Translations under genes and position numbers: made by a program
Shown: piece by piece, positions 27,688 through 35,334 of the stretch
Position numbering within the stretch: the stretch's first letter is position 1
Layout: each line of letters starts with the position of its first letter
Notes under the pieces: generated by a model
Told to the model about the DNA's origin: nothing
What the model saw: only the letters and a program-made list of their open reading frames with translations
Database searches by the model: none
NCBI RefSeq assembly: GCF_003730295.1
Contig: NZ_QTSZ01000017.1
Coordinates: 372,001-436,000 of the forward strand
Source of the DNA: Ornithinibacillus gellani
Lineage (GTDB): Bacteria > Bacillota > Bacilli > Bacillales > Amphibacillaceae
Length of the DNA stretch: 64,000 nt
Direction of reading: 5' to 3'

Positions 27688-27939
27688 ATGGAATCATTTG
27701 AACCCGTAGTTGAACTTGATGTTCGAGAGGATTTACGCTTAAAAAAAGAACCTTTCGATAAAATAATGGGAACGGTTAAAAGCTTAGAAAAAGGTCAAGC
27801 GTTTGTTCTGCATGCTCCTTTTAATCCAGTACCATTACATGCCGTATTAAAACGGAAAGGCTTTACCCATGATGCGGTCAAAATAGAAAGAAAGCATTGG
27901 AAGGTTACCTATATAAAAAAGGAGGAAACAGCAAAATGA
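27688..27939 (+). CDS. DUF2249 domain protein (second of three)
   Basis: An 83-residue single-domain protein with the family pattern LDVREDLRLKKEPFDKIM, FVLHAPFNPVPLHAVLKRKGF and the final WKVTYIKK strand. First gene of a rightward operon (two DUF2249 genes, a membrane heme-copper-like protein and a DUF59 gene). GGAGG precedes the ATG by eight bases. Control by the TGTGA boxes and the Fur-like site is likely. The molecular role is unknown; the TusA-like fold suggests sulfur or electron transfer, but the TusA cysteine is not present. Confidence 0.82.
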   Translation: MESFEPVVELDVREDLRLKKEPFDKIMGTVKSLEKGQAFVLHAPFNPVPLHAVLKRKGFTHDAVKIERKHWKVTYIKKEETAK

Positions 27940-28151
27940 TAATTGATAATCGAGGATTGGAACCACCACAACCAATGATGCGCACCCTAAAAGCACTAGA
28001 TAAAATGGAACAAGGTGAAACACTTCAAATCATAAATGATCGGCGTCCGATGTTTTTATATGAAGAATTAGACGAACGGGGATATACACATTCTACGGAA
28101 CCAAATGATGATGGAAGCTTCCAAATAACAATCACAAAGAATGGTGATTAA
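27936..28151 (+). CDS. DUF2249 domain protein (third of three)
   Basis: A 71-residue single-domain protein whose family pattern is IIDNRGLEPPQPMMRTLKAL, GETLQIINDRRPMFLYEELDERGY and the terminal FQITITK. It starts at the ATG overlapping the stop of the previous gene (ATGA), with AAGGAGG eight bases upstream, so translation is coupled. Compared with its neighbour it keeps the ExxPxPMM motif more typical of DUF2249. The two proteins may form a heterodimer, which is an inference from the coupling. Confidence 0.82.
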   Translation: MIIDNRGLEPPQPMMRTLKALDKMEQGETLQIINDRRPMFLYEELDERGYTHSTEPNDDGSFQITITKNGD

Positions 28152-28152
28152 C

Positions 28153-29409
28153 ATGCTTGGACAGCCAAATATGAAATCCTCAACAGACATTAAATTACCG
28201 CTAGGCTTTATTCTATTTGGGCTGATTGCTTTTGTGATTGCACAAGGCATCTTATTGTATGGATATTCATTTTTGGAATCTGGACAATTTCGCAGTCCTG
28301 CTATTTGGTCCGGTGCCCATTTTCTCCTGCTTGGTTTTGCTATGATGGTTGCGATGGGCGCGATGTATCAACTTGTACCGGTAGCATTTTTAACCGAAAT
28401 CTGGAGTCATAAGCTTGGTTACATCCAATTATGGATTACAATCATTGGAATTACCTGTTTTGCAATTCTTTTGGGAGTTGCTCCGCAGTTTGCAGTATAT
28501 GGCGCTGCGGTTGCTATCGTTGGAGTCTTATTGTTTTTATTTCAAATGGGCTGTACTATTCTAAAACAAAAACAAAAAAATATGATGACTTATTTTGTTC
28601 TTGCTGCTTTAACAAGTCTTGCACTTACTATAAGTGCGGGTTTATTGCTTGCATGGAATCTGTCTGCACATGCCTTTTCCAACCATAATCAAATTTTATC
28701 TACCCACATTTTATTTGGTTTAGCAGGGTGGTTTACATTACTTATCATCGGCTTCTCCTATAAATTGGTTCCGATGTTTAGTCTATCTCATGGTTTTTCG
28801 ATGAAAATGGCTAAAAAAGCATTTATTGCTTATATATGTGGGCTAATGCTATGGACGATTTCCGTGTGGATTCACCATTCAGTTGGACAAACGATAGGAT
28901 GGTTGTTATTGCTGATGGGCTTTTTCCTCTTCACATTGGATATACTGGAAATTTTGAAAAAAAGAATACGAAAACAATTGGATAAACCATTACAATTTTC
29001 ATTACTTGCTATCGGAATCGCCCTTGCCGTTCACACCTGCGCATTTTTACTTTCTTTATTTCAGGTAACAGACATGATGATATGGAGCTGGCTTATTTAC
29101 GTCTATGTCATGGCTTGGATCATTTTTAGTATTCTAGGCTATCTATATAAAATTGTCCCCTTTTTATGGTGGACACACCGATTCTCCGATAAAATCGGCA
29201 AAGAAAAAGTGCCTACAATGAAGGAAATGGTGAATGAAAAGCGAAGTGTACAATTATTTATTCTGTTTGTGGTGAGTATGATTGGAATATTAGTGGCAGT
29301 CTGGTTACAGCAGGTGGCACTGCTATTACTATTCCAGGGGCTATTATTTATTGGCTCTGTGCTATATGCCGCTTCCATCATTCATGTACTGCGCGTGAAA
29401 TCATCATGA
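28153..29409 (+). CDS. Polytopic membrane protein related to heme-copper oxidase / NorB subunit I
   Basis: About 418 residues with some 11-12 hydrophobic helices. Two internally similar motifs stand out: GAHFLLLGFAMMVAMGAMYQ (about 55-74), then LVP, and STHILFGLAGWFTLLIIGFS, then YKLVP. They resemble the heme-ligand helix HLHLMLLGF...LP of CcoN/NorB. Several other histidines fall in or near membrane helices (WIHHS, AVHTC). The full set of NorB ligands is not evident, so I would not call it an oxidase. It could be NnrS-like or a heme/NO-handling relative. It overlaps or abuts the DUF2249 gene and is followed by a DUF59 gene. Confidence 0.65.
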   Translation: MLGQPNMKSSTDIKLPLGFILFGLIAFVIAQGILLYGYSFLESGQFRSPAIWSGAHFLLLGFAMMVAMGAMYQLVPVAFLTEIWSHKLGYIQLWITIIGITCFAILLGVAPQFAVYGAAVAIVGVLLFLFQMGCTILKQKQKNMMTYFVLAALTSLALTISAGLLLAWNLSAHAFSNHNQILSTHILFGLAGWFTLLIIGFSYKLVPMFSLSHGFSMKMAKKAFIAYICGLMLWTISVWIHHSVGQTIGWLLLLMGFFLFTLDILEILKKRIRKQLDKPLQFSLLAIGIALAVHTCAFLLSLFQVTDMMIWSWLIYVYVMAWIIFSILGYLYKIVPFLWWTHRFSDKIGKEKVPTMKEMVNEKRSVQLFILFVVSMIGILVAVWLQQVALLLLFQGLLFIGSVLYAASIIHVLRVKSS

Positions 29410-29443
29410 TGCTACTTAACATATTGAAAAGGAGAGGTTTCGC

Positions 29444-29743
29444 ATGTCACTAAAGGAAAAAGTTCGATCAGCATTATACGAGGTAATTGATCCAGAGCTG
29501 GGTATTAATATTGTGGATTTAGGTCTCGTTTATGATGTGGAAATAGAAGAAAGCCATGTAACTATTACCATGACGCTAACGACACCTGGCTGTCCGATGC
29601 ATGACAGTATTACTGCCGGAGTCGAACATAGAATTCAACAAATAGAAGACGTTCAAAAAGTAACTGTACATCTCGTGTGGGAACCTGCATGGACTCCTTT
29701 AAACATGAGCGATCAAGCAAAACAAATGCTTGGTTTTGGTTAA
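29444..29743 (+). CDS. DUF59 (MIP18/PaaD-like) metal-sulfur cluster protein
   Basis: A 99-residue DUF59 protein. The N-terminal ALYEVIDPELGINIVDLGLVYDV helix-strand and the TPGCPMHDSI cysteine motif define the family, whose members help assemble or insert Fe-S clusters. It ends with an extended DxAWTPLNMSDQAKQMLGFG tail. GGAGAGG precedes the ATG by seven bases; last gene of the DUF2249 operon. A paralogue lies at 31.2 kb. Confidence 0.85.
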   Translation: MSLKEKVRSALYEVIDPELGINIVDLGLVYDVEIEESHVTITMTLTTPGCPMHDSITAGVEHRIQQIEDVQKVTVHLVWEPAWTPLNMSDQAKQMLGFG

Positions 29744-29770
29744 TATACTGACAAATCATCGTGTTATTAA

Positions 29771-29819
29771 AAAAATGAAGTAATCGCCTGATAGCTTGCA
29801 GGATGATTACTTCATTTTC
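29771..29819. terminator. Bidirectional terminator between the DUF59 gene and moaD
   Basis: ATGAAGTAATC pairs with GATTACTTCAT, with A and T tracts outside the stem. Confidence 0.85.
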
Positions 29820-29828
29820 ATTTGCCGC

Positions 29829-30062
29829 TTAGCCACCACTTACTGGTGGGATAAATGCAATGGTATCCCCATTTTCCAGAATTGTTTCCTTCGATGCATA
29901 GGATTCATTTACTGCTATCATCGCATATTCCAAATTCGGTAATTCATATGCTGCAATCCACTTCTCTATGACCTCAGCAACTGTCATTCCTGCTGCTTCC
30001 AGTGTTATTTTTTCTTTACCAAGCCGTTCTTGTAGCTCTGCAAAAAATAACACGTTAATCAT
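29829..30062 (-). CDS. moaD: Molybdopterin synthase sulfur carrier subunit
   Basis: A 77-residue ubiquitin-like protein ending in the diagnostic Gly-Gly (PPVSGG), which is thiocarboxylated and delivers sulfur to precursor Z. The start, MINVLFFAELQERLG, follows AAGGAGG by nine bases. It overlaps the end of moaE by eight bases, so the two subunits are co-translated. The order mobB-moaE-moaD is transcribed leftward. Confidence 0.95.
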   Translation of the reverse strand: MINVLFFAELQERLGKEKITLEAAGMTVAEVIEKWIAAYELPNLEYAMIAVNESYASKETILENGDTIAFIPPVSGG

Positions 30063-30528
30063 GGCTCATCTCCTCCTTTGTTGGTATTTCTTCTTGATAG
30101 GAATCATTTTCCTTCTGATTGCCTATCCAGCTCGTGCCATCCTCCCAAATTTCTTTTTTCCAAATGGGAACAATTTCTTTGATTCGGTCAATAGCATAAC
30201 GAGATGCTTCAAATGCATCTTTACGATGAGGAGTAGAGACGGCAATGACAACAGCTATCTCTGAAATATCAAGCTTTCCAATCCGATGTGCGATTGCTGT
30301 TTGTGTATTCCCCCATCTTTTCTCAATTTCTTCACCAATTTGCTCCAGCTTCTTTTCTGCCATCGATATATATGCCTGGTATTCTAATGAGAGTGTACGC
30401 TTCCCATGCGTAAATTCCCTGACTGTTCCCATAAACGTACTAATTGCCCCCGCCTCTGGTCGGATGACTTTGCTGACAACGTCCTCCAGATGAATTGCTT
30501 CATTTGTTATCCAATATTTTTTTGTCAT
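30055..30528 (-). CDS. moaE: Molybdopterin synthase catalytic subunit
   Basis: A 157-residue MoaE, which with MoaD converts cyclic pyranopterin monophosphate to molybdopterin. GAISTFMGTVRE, LEYQAY, the HRIGKLDISE strand, and HRKDAFEASRYAID with the conserved lysine (then WKKE) are all present. Part of mobB-moaE-moaD. The other moa and moe genes are not in the window. Confidence 0.95.
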   Translation of the reverse strand: MTKKYWITNEAIHLEDVVSKVIRPEAGAISTFMGTVREFTHGKRTLSLEYQAYISMAEKKLEQIGEEIEKRWGNTQTAIAHRIGKLDISEIAVVIAVSTPHRKDAFEASRYAIDRIKEIVPIWKKEIWEDGTSWIGNQKENDSYQEEIPTKEEMSHD

Positions 30529-30557
30529 ATCATTCTGTCTTCTCCCACCATACGTAT

Positions 30558-31073
30558 TTACTCCACTATAATATGCCGAGATATAAGTGGCAAGACTTCC
30601 TCTACATTGTTCAGTGAAAAGGTTTCATAAGGCAACCCTTCCAATAAATCCTTATCCAATGAACCAACCAAATGAATGTTGGTCAGCTGTTCCAATAAAC
30701 GATAATCAGAATGGTTTCGTAATAGAACCATCTTAGGATAATTTGCAAGCTTATGACCCTCGATTAAAATCAAATCAACTGGAAACGAGTGATACCATTT
30801 AATTAATTTTTCGAGTGTGTCGGTTTCGTGCTTGTTCATATACAGCTGCAACTCGTGCTCTCCATGAACCGCACTTACCATTGCACCAGCTGCGTAATGT
30901 TTACCACTATCTGTATCGACAGGGAACTGTAGCTCACTTCCATGACCATGATGCTTAATCGTACCTACTGCTAATGATTGGTTGGTAAAATAGTGAATAA
31001 GTGCTTGCATGACAGTGGTTTTTCCTGAATTACGATAACCGACTACTTGAAATGTCGGGACTGTCTTTGTCAT
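30558..31073 (-). CDS. mobB: Molybdopterin-guanine dinucleotide biosynthesis protein B
   Basis: A 171-residue GTP-binding P-loop protein. GYRNSGKTT at about 12-20 is the Walker A motif, and VDLILIEGHKL is the later nucleotide-domain strand. It assists MobA in attaching GMP to molybdopterin. First gene of the leftward mobB-moaE-moaD run; GGGGG precedes the ATG. Placement next to NO reductase suggests supply of cofactor to a molybdoenzyme such as nitrate reductase, which is outside this window. Confidence 0.92.
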   Translation of the reverse strand: MTKTVPTFQVVGYRNSGKTTVMQALIHYFTNQSLAVGTIKHHGHGSELQFPVDTDSGKHYAAGAMVSAVHGEHELQLYMNKHETDTLEKLIKWYHSFPVDLILIEGHKLANYPKMVLLRNHSDYRLLEQLTNIHLVGSLDKDLLEGLPYETFSLNNVEEVLPLISRHIIVE

Positions 31074-31175
31074 CTTGTATCCCCCACATATGTAGAAATG
31101 CTTTCATTGAAGGTTGTGTCCTATCTGTTTATTTGGATATCTGAGTGAAATCATGACATTATCCGTGATGATAAT

Positions 31176-31208
31176 AGAAAAGGTCGATCCGAATCTTGGA
31201 CCAACCTT
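31176..31208 (-). terminator. Terminator of yitW
   Basis: On the minus strand AAGGTTGGTCC pairs with GGATCGACCTT (wobbles in the middle), followed by TTTTCT. Confidence 0.65.
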
Positions 31209-31222
31209 CTTGTCTGTTTAAA

Positions 31223-31534
31223 TTAATCTGGAATGCCTAATGCAATTTTTGCATAGCGGGACATTTTATCCTTACCCCATGGTGGATCCCAGACAATATT
31301 TACCACAATTTCTTTTACTTCTGGAATGTCTGCAAGTGCATAGCGTACATCCTGCTCAATATGACCTGCCAATGGACAGCCCATAGCAGTTAATGTCATG
31401 GTAACTGTACAAACCCCATTATCATCTAAGTCCACATCATATATTAAACCAAGATTGACAATATCAATTCCCAATTCCGGGTCCATGACATTTTCAAGGG
31501 CACCAAGCAAGTTCTCTTTCAGTGCTTCTTTCAT
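31223..31534 (-). CDS. yitW: DUF59 metal-sulfur cluster protein YitW
   Basis: A 103-residue DUF59 protein with ALENVMDPELGIDIVNLGLIYDV, the TAMGCPLAGHI cysteine motif and the terminal VWDPPWGKDKMSRYAKIALGI typical of the SufT/YitW group. It is the paralogue of the gene at 29.4 kb. Order (yitV directly upstream) matches B. subtilis yitV-yitW, so I use that name. Fe-S cluster assembly or transfer is the likely role. Confidence 0.88.
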   Translation of the reverse strand: MKEALKENLLGALENVMDPELGIDIVNLGLIYDVDLDDNGVCTVTMTLTAMGCPLAGHIEQDVRYALADIPEVKEIVVNIVWDPPWGKDKMSRYAKIALGIPD

Positions 31535-31642
31535 GACCTTGCCTCCTTCACAATTCTTAATCCTATTTAATCATATTTCCCATCATAATTAAATGATTTA
31601 GGTCACGCTTTTGATTATTTTCAGGTTATATAGGCCAAAATA

Positions 31643-32413
31643 TCATTCATGTTCAAGATAGGTTTCAAACCATTTTACTGTTTCCAAAATGGCAAACCGG
31701 CTAACTTTATGTCCTCTGTTTGCTTCCTTCACATAATGTAAGCGTTCTTGATCTTTGTATTGTTTCCTAGCCTCTTCATAAAAGGTATAGGAATGGTCAA
31801 AAGGAACGACAGCATCATTTTCACCATGCCAAAATAATACAGGACGGTCCTTCAGCTTATCTGGCTGTAATGACAAATCGTATTTCTTCAATTCTACATA
31901 TAGTTGTTCAATTTCATCTTCTGTCACCGGCAAATTACCAGTTTTCCGAAAGCTATCAACCAAAGTTTTGGCGTACATCGTTATTTTGGGCGATCCCATT
32001 AATACTGCTGCTGCTTTAATCCAAGGATACTGCGTTAATGCAGCGGTTGTTGTAATACCTCCCATACTAGTCCCGGCAATCCCAATTTGCCCATTCAATA
32101 AGAGACCGGATTCATCAAGGTATGTTTTAATCAGCCCCAATTCATGGACATTTTGTAGCACAATATTCCAAAAGGAAACCTGTCTTTTAATCGCAGAAAC
32201 TTCTGCTTGTCTTTCTCCATGATAATTGCTATCTGGTAAAATAACACGATAACCTTTTTCCGCCAGCAGGTATGCCAATGGTAAATTATGTTCCTTTGCA
32301 CTCGTAAAACCATGGAAATAAACGACTGATGGTAATGCAGTATCTTTCTTGTCTACATCGACTGCGATTAAGCAGGGTATGGATTGTATCGATTGTTTAT
32401 ATACGCCAATCAT
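31643..32413 (-). CDS. yitV: Alpha/beta hydrolase YitV
   Basis: A 256-residue serine hydrolase. The oxyanion HG (34-35) in VVYFHGFTSAKEH, the nucleophile elbow GTSMGG with Ser116, an Asp in HGENDAVVPF, and a His in the RGHKVSR end are all visible. It resembles prolyl-oligopeptidase-like esterases; the substrate is not known. It precedes yitW in the same direction, as in B. subtilis. Confidence 0.85.
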   Translation of the reverse strand: MIGVYKQSIQSIPCLIAVDVDKKDTALPSVVYFHGFTSAKEHNLPLAYLLAEKGYRVILPDSNYHGERQAEVSAIKRQVSFWNIVLQNVHELGLIKTYLDESGLLLNGQIGIAGTSMGGITTTAALTQYPWIKAAAVLMGSPKITMYAKTLVDSFRKTGNLPVTEDEIEQLYVELKKYDLSLQPDKLKDRPVLFWHGENDAVVPFDHSYTFYEEARKQYKDQERLHYVKEANRGHKVSRFAILETVKWFETYLEHE

Positions 32414-32842
32414 CTCAAAACTGCCTCCCTCACAACTTTTCTCTACCTCTCCATCATAATATTATTGACTTTTTAAATGCAACTCTTGAGTGGTTGTGGA
32501 CTTATATTTAGGATCATGGTTCAGACAGGTAGACGAAGGCATCTTCAAACGTTCTACAAAATACATGGTGGGGCTGGTCCATCTGCAAACCAACTGGACA
32601 TTTTTAAATGGATCGTCTTTTCACAGCTATTCATTTACACATGTATGATTTTGAATTTAAATTGACATGAATGAGATTCATTTCCATTTGATCTTTTTAA
32701 AATACGCTTTTTTGGTCCATATTGCAGCTGCCTATGTTCTTGTGTTTGTGTCACAAGCATAATTATTGATTTTTTTATGATTTTTTATGTACATTATCTA
32801 GTATGCGTAAATTGACTATGGACTTATAGAGAGGAAAACTTT
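32414..32842. other. Intergenic gap, divergent promoter region
   Basis: 429 bases between yitV and the MFS gene. I see no coding potential that I can support, and no repeat. A GGTGGGGCTGGTCCA/TGGACA-type imperfect palindrome at about 32568-32603 is the only structure; both genes must have promoters here. Confidence 0.5.
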
Positions 32843-34228
32843 ATGGAAAATACGTTTAACAGAAAACCAATTATTCTATTACTTTTATCTGGTGGATTCA
32901 TCTCCATTCTAAATCAAACGTTAATGATAACGGCGATTCCTCCGATTATGAAGGAAATGGGCGTTAGTGCAAATACCGGGCAGTGGCTAACGACAATATT
33001 TATGCTGGTAAACGGGATAATGATTCCTATTACAGCATTCCTAATCGAAAGATATACGACGAGACAATTATTTACCACCGCCATGGGTGTGTTTACACTT
33101 GGTACATTATTTGCTGCATTTGCGTTTGACTTTAATACGTTGATTTTTGGTCGTGTCATCCAATCGATTGGTGCAGGTATTATGATGCCATTAATGCAAT
33201 CCGTATTTTTATTCATGTTCCCTATTCGAAAACGTGGCATGGCGATGGGGCTTGTTGGATTAGTTATTTCTTTTGCACCTGCCTTAGGCCCTACCATATC
33301 CGGGTGGATTATAACAACCTTTTCCTGGAGAGCGGTATTTTATATGATCCTGCCAATCGGAATCTTAGAGGTTTTAATTGGACTTAAAGTGATGAAAAAT
33401 GTGACAAAGTTGACTTATCCTAAATTGGATATTTTATCTATCATTTTATCTTCATTCGGTTTTGGTGGTTTACTGTATGGTTTTACAAGTGCGGGAAATA
33501 ATGGATGGGGAAGTATATCGACTATTACTTCTCTGGTTATTGGCGTAATATCTCTTACTGTATTTATACTGAGACAGCTTCGTTTACGCGTACCAATGCT
33601 TGAATTCCGTGTATTTAAAAATCCTATTTTCACTTTATCCGTCATTTTGCCGATGATTGCCTTTTTAGGTTTAATCGGTACAGAAACTTTAATTCCTTTA
33701 TACATGCAAAACATGCGAGATTTTTCCGCAATGGAATCCGGTTTAGCTATTTTACCCGGGGCTATAATCAATGGTATGATGTCACCAATTACGGGAAAAA
33801 TATTTGATCAATACGGGGCGAAATGGTTATCCATTATTGGGTTTACCATCATAACCATTAGTACAATCGCTTTTACCAATTTAGGGATTGCAACCTCAAT
33901 GCTCACGATTACAATTTTATACGCGATACGCATGTTCGGTATTTCCATGGTCATGATGCCTGCAACAACCGCTGGATTGAATCAATTGGAAGAAAAATTA
34001 ATTCCACATGGAGTAGCTATGACAAATACACTACGTCAAGTTGCAGCTTCCATTGGTACAGCTGTTCTTGTTACGGTAATGACCATTACGACTACAACTG
34101 CACAGTCAAATCCTAATATTGAACATCCTTCTATCCATGGGGTGAATGTTGCCTTTATTGTGTTAACAGCCATTTCCGCATTGGGTATTATACTTAGTTT
34201 CTTTATTGAAAAATCCAAGAGAAATTAA
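32843..34228 (+). CDS. MFS drug-efflux transporter (DHA2 / EmrB-QacA type)
   Basis: A 461-residue transporter with 14 predicted helices. Motif C, AMGLVGLVISFAPALGPTISG, is partly visible (the GLVGLVISFAPALGPTISG part), and motif A-like and D-like segments (LNQTLMITAIPPI) appear early. The pattern is that of LmrB/EmrB proton-coupled drug exporters. The gene is rightward and isolated, inserted between yitV and yitU relative to B. subtilis. GAGAGG lies nine bases from the ATG. Substrate unknown; no TetR- or MarR-type regulator accompanies it. Confidence 0.88.
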   Translation: MENTFNRKPIILLLLSGGFISILNQTLMITAIPPIMKEMGVSANTGQWLTTIFMLVNGIMIPITAFLIERYTTRQLFTTAMGVFTLGTLFAAFAFDFNTLIFGRVIQSIGAGIMMPLMQSVFLFMFPIRKRGMAMGLVGLVISFAPALGPTISGWIITTFSWRAVFYMILPIGILEVLIGLKVMKNVTKLTYPKLDILSIILSSFGFGGLLYGFTSAGNNGWGSISTITSLVIGVISLTVFILRQLRLRVPMLEFRVFKNPIFTLSVILPMIAFLGLIGTETLIPLYMQNMRDFSAMESGLAILPGAIINGMMSPITGKIFDQYGAKWLSIIGFTIITISTIAFTNLGIATSMLTITILYAIRMFGISMVMMPATTAGLNQLEEKLIPHGVAMTNTLRQVAASIGTAVLVTVMTITTTTAQSNPNIEHPSIHGVNVAFIVLTAISALGIILSFFIEKSKRN

Positions 34229-34468
34229 AATTCTTCAACGTGGAAAAAAATCCATCATCATATTTTCATTTTCTGATGAACAAAAGCATAATCACCTAAT
34301 TAGCTACATCTAAACCGCCCCCATATGGCATGGTTTAGCATTGCGTCCCAACGGTAAATTTAGCCGATGAACCCTTTATCTCCATCGCATCATTGACGCA
34401 GTTATTTTGATCGCGATAGTTGGTATCATGTTGAATTTAATCAAAAAATAAAATAATCCTTGTTTTTT

Positions 34469-34506
34469 AAAAGATGATTTCTTCATAAATAGAAGTCATC
34501 TTTTTC
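34469..34506 (+). terminator. Terminator near the MFS gene
   Basis: AAAAGATGA-TTCT pairs with AGA-A-TCATCTTTT and a T tract follows. It lies 240 bases after the MFS stop. Confidence 0.6.
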
Positions 34507-34639
34507 ATTTTGCAGTGAAAATAGAAAAAAGGATTATAGCTATTATTTGGGCCATTTCCACAATAGGTAGTAATCGCTGAAATATAACCGAACATGAAAA
34601 GTAAATATAATAGGATTATTCTCATTTCAACACATCAAG

Positions 34640-34915
34640 AAATTAGCTGAAACGGCAGGTGGTCACCCCTTGCGGAAGGAAGGCCTAGCCTGGATAAGAC
34701 CCCACAAGGCTAACGGCTGGTGGGAAGGCTTAGATCCCGACGTTCTGGGTTTGTGTAAAAGCATGTCCCACTGAAAACACTTGGGACTGCACAAAAGCCA
34801 CTCGTCCCTCCGAAAATATTTGTCACAGGCGCCTTCATGACCAACATCCTATTGCCCCAAGGCCTATCAGCCGCCCGCAAAGAGTGATCATCTAAAGTCG
34901 AAGCCTTTTCTTTAC
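34640..34915. repeat. Degenerate copy of the second intergenic repeat family
   Basis: AAGACCCCACAAGGCTAACG, then GGTGGGAAGGCT, and later GCCTTCATGACCAACATCCT, then ATTGCCCCAAGGC, align with the better preserved copy at 35.03-35.33 kb. Its terminal GAGGYTGGGAC sequences are missing. The middle carries extra sequence with no match. Confidence 0.7.
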
Positions 34916-35029
34916 GCTCAAATGATAACGTTTGGTTTTTGGAGCGCTATATGGAATGATGAAATGGATTCATTTCATCATGGAAAACCCCTACATACAT
35001 TTTTTCTCATGAAATGTCACAAATAATAA

Positions 35030-35325
35030 GAGGTTGGGACAAAACATAAATTATCGGTTGAAAAGACGAACAATCACATGAATTAGCTCAGGGAATATAC
35101 GTAGACTCCTGTGGGAGCGAAGAGCCATATAAGACCCCGCAAGGCGAACTGGTGGTGGGAAGGCTAAAATTGCGACGTCCTGTCGCAACGCCTTCATGAC
35201 CAACATCCTGTTGCCCCGAGGCTTATTGCTCGCCCACGGAAAGCGAAGTATATTCCCTGAGCAAGGTAATATACTTATTAAATGTTCACTTTTTGATTGG
35301 ATAGAAATTGTATTGTCCCAGCCTC
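35030..35325. repeat. Complete 296-bp intergenic repeat with terminal inverted repeats
   Basis: Ends GAGGTTGGGACA and TGTCCCAGCCTC form 12-base inverted repeats with one mismatch. Inside, GCTCAGGGAATATAC (35086-35100) and GTATATTCCCTGAGC (35248-35262) are a perfect 15-base inverted repeat. The core CTCCTGTGGGAGCGAA, then AAGACCCCGCAAGG, and GCGACGTCCTGTCGC, is GC-rich and self-complementary. Similar core sequences are common in Bacillaceae intergenic regions. It lies 9 bases from the brnQ stop and contains no credible gene. Confidence 0.85.
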
Positions 35326-35334
35326 TTATATACA

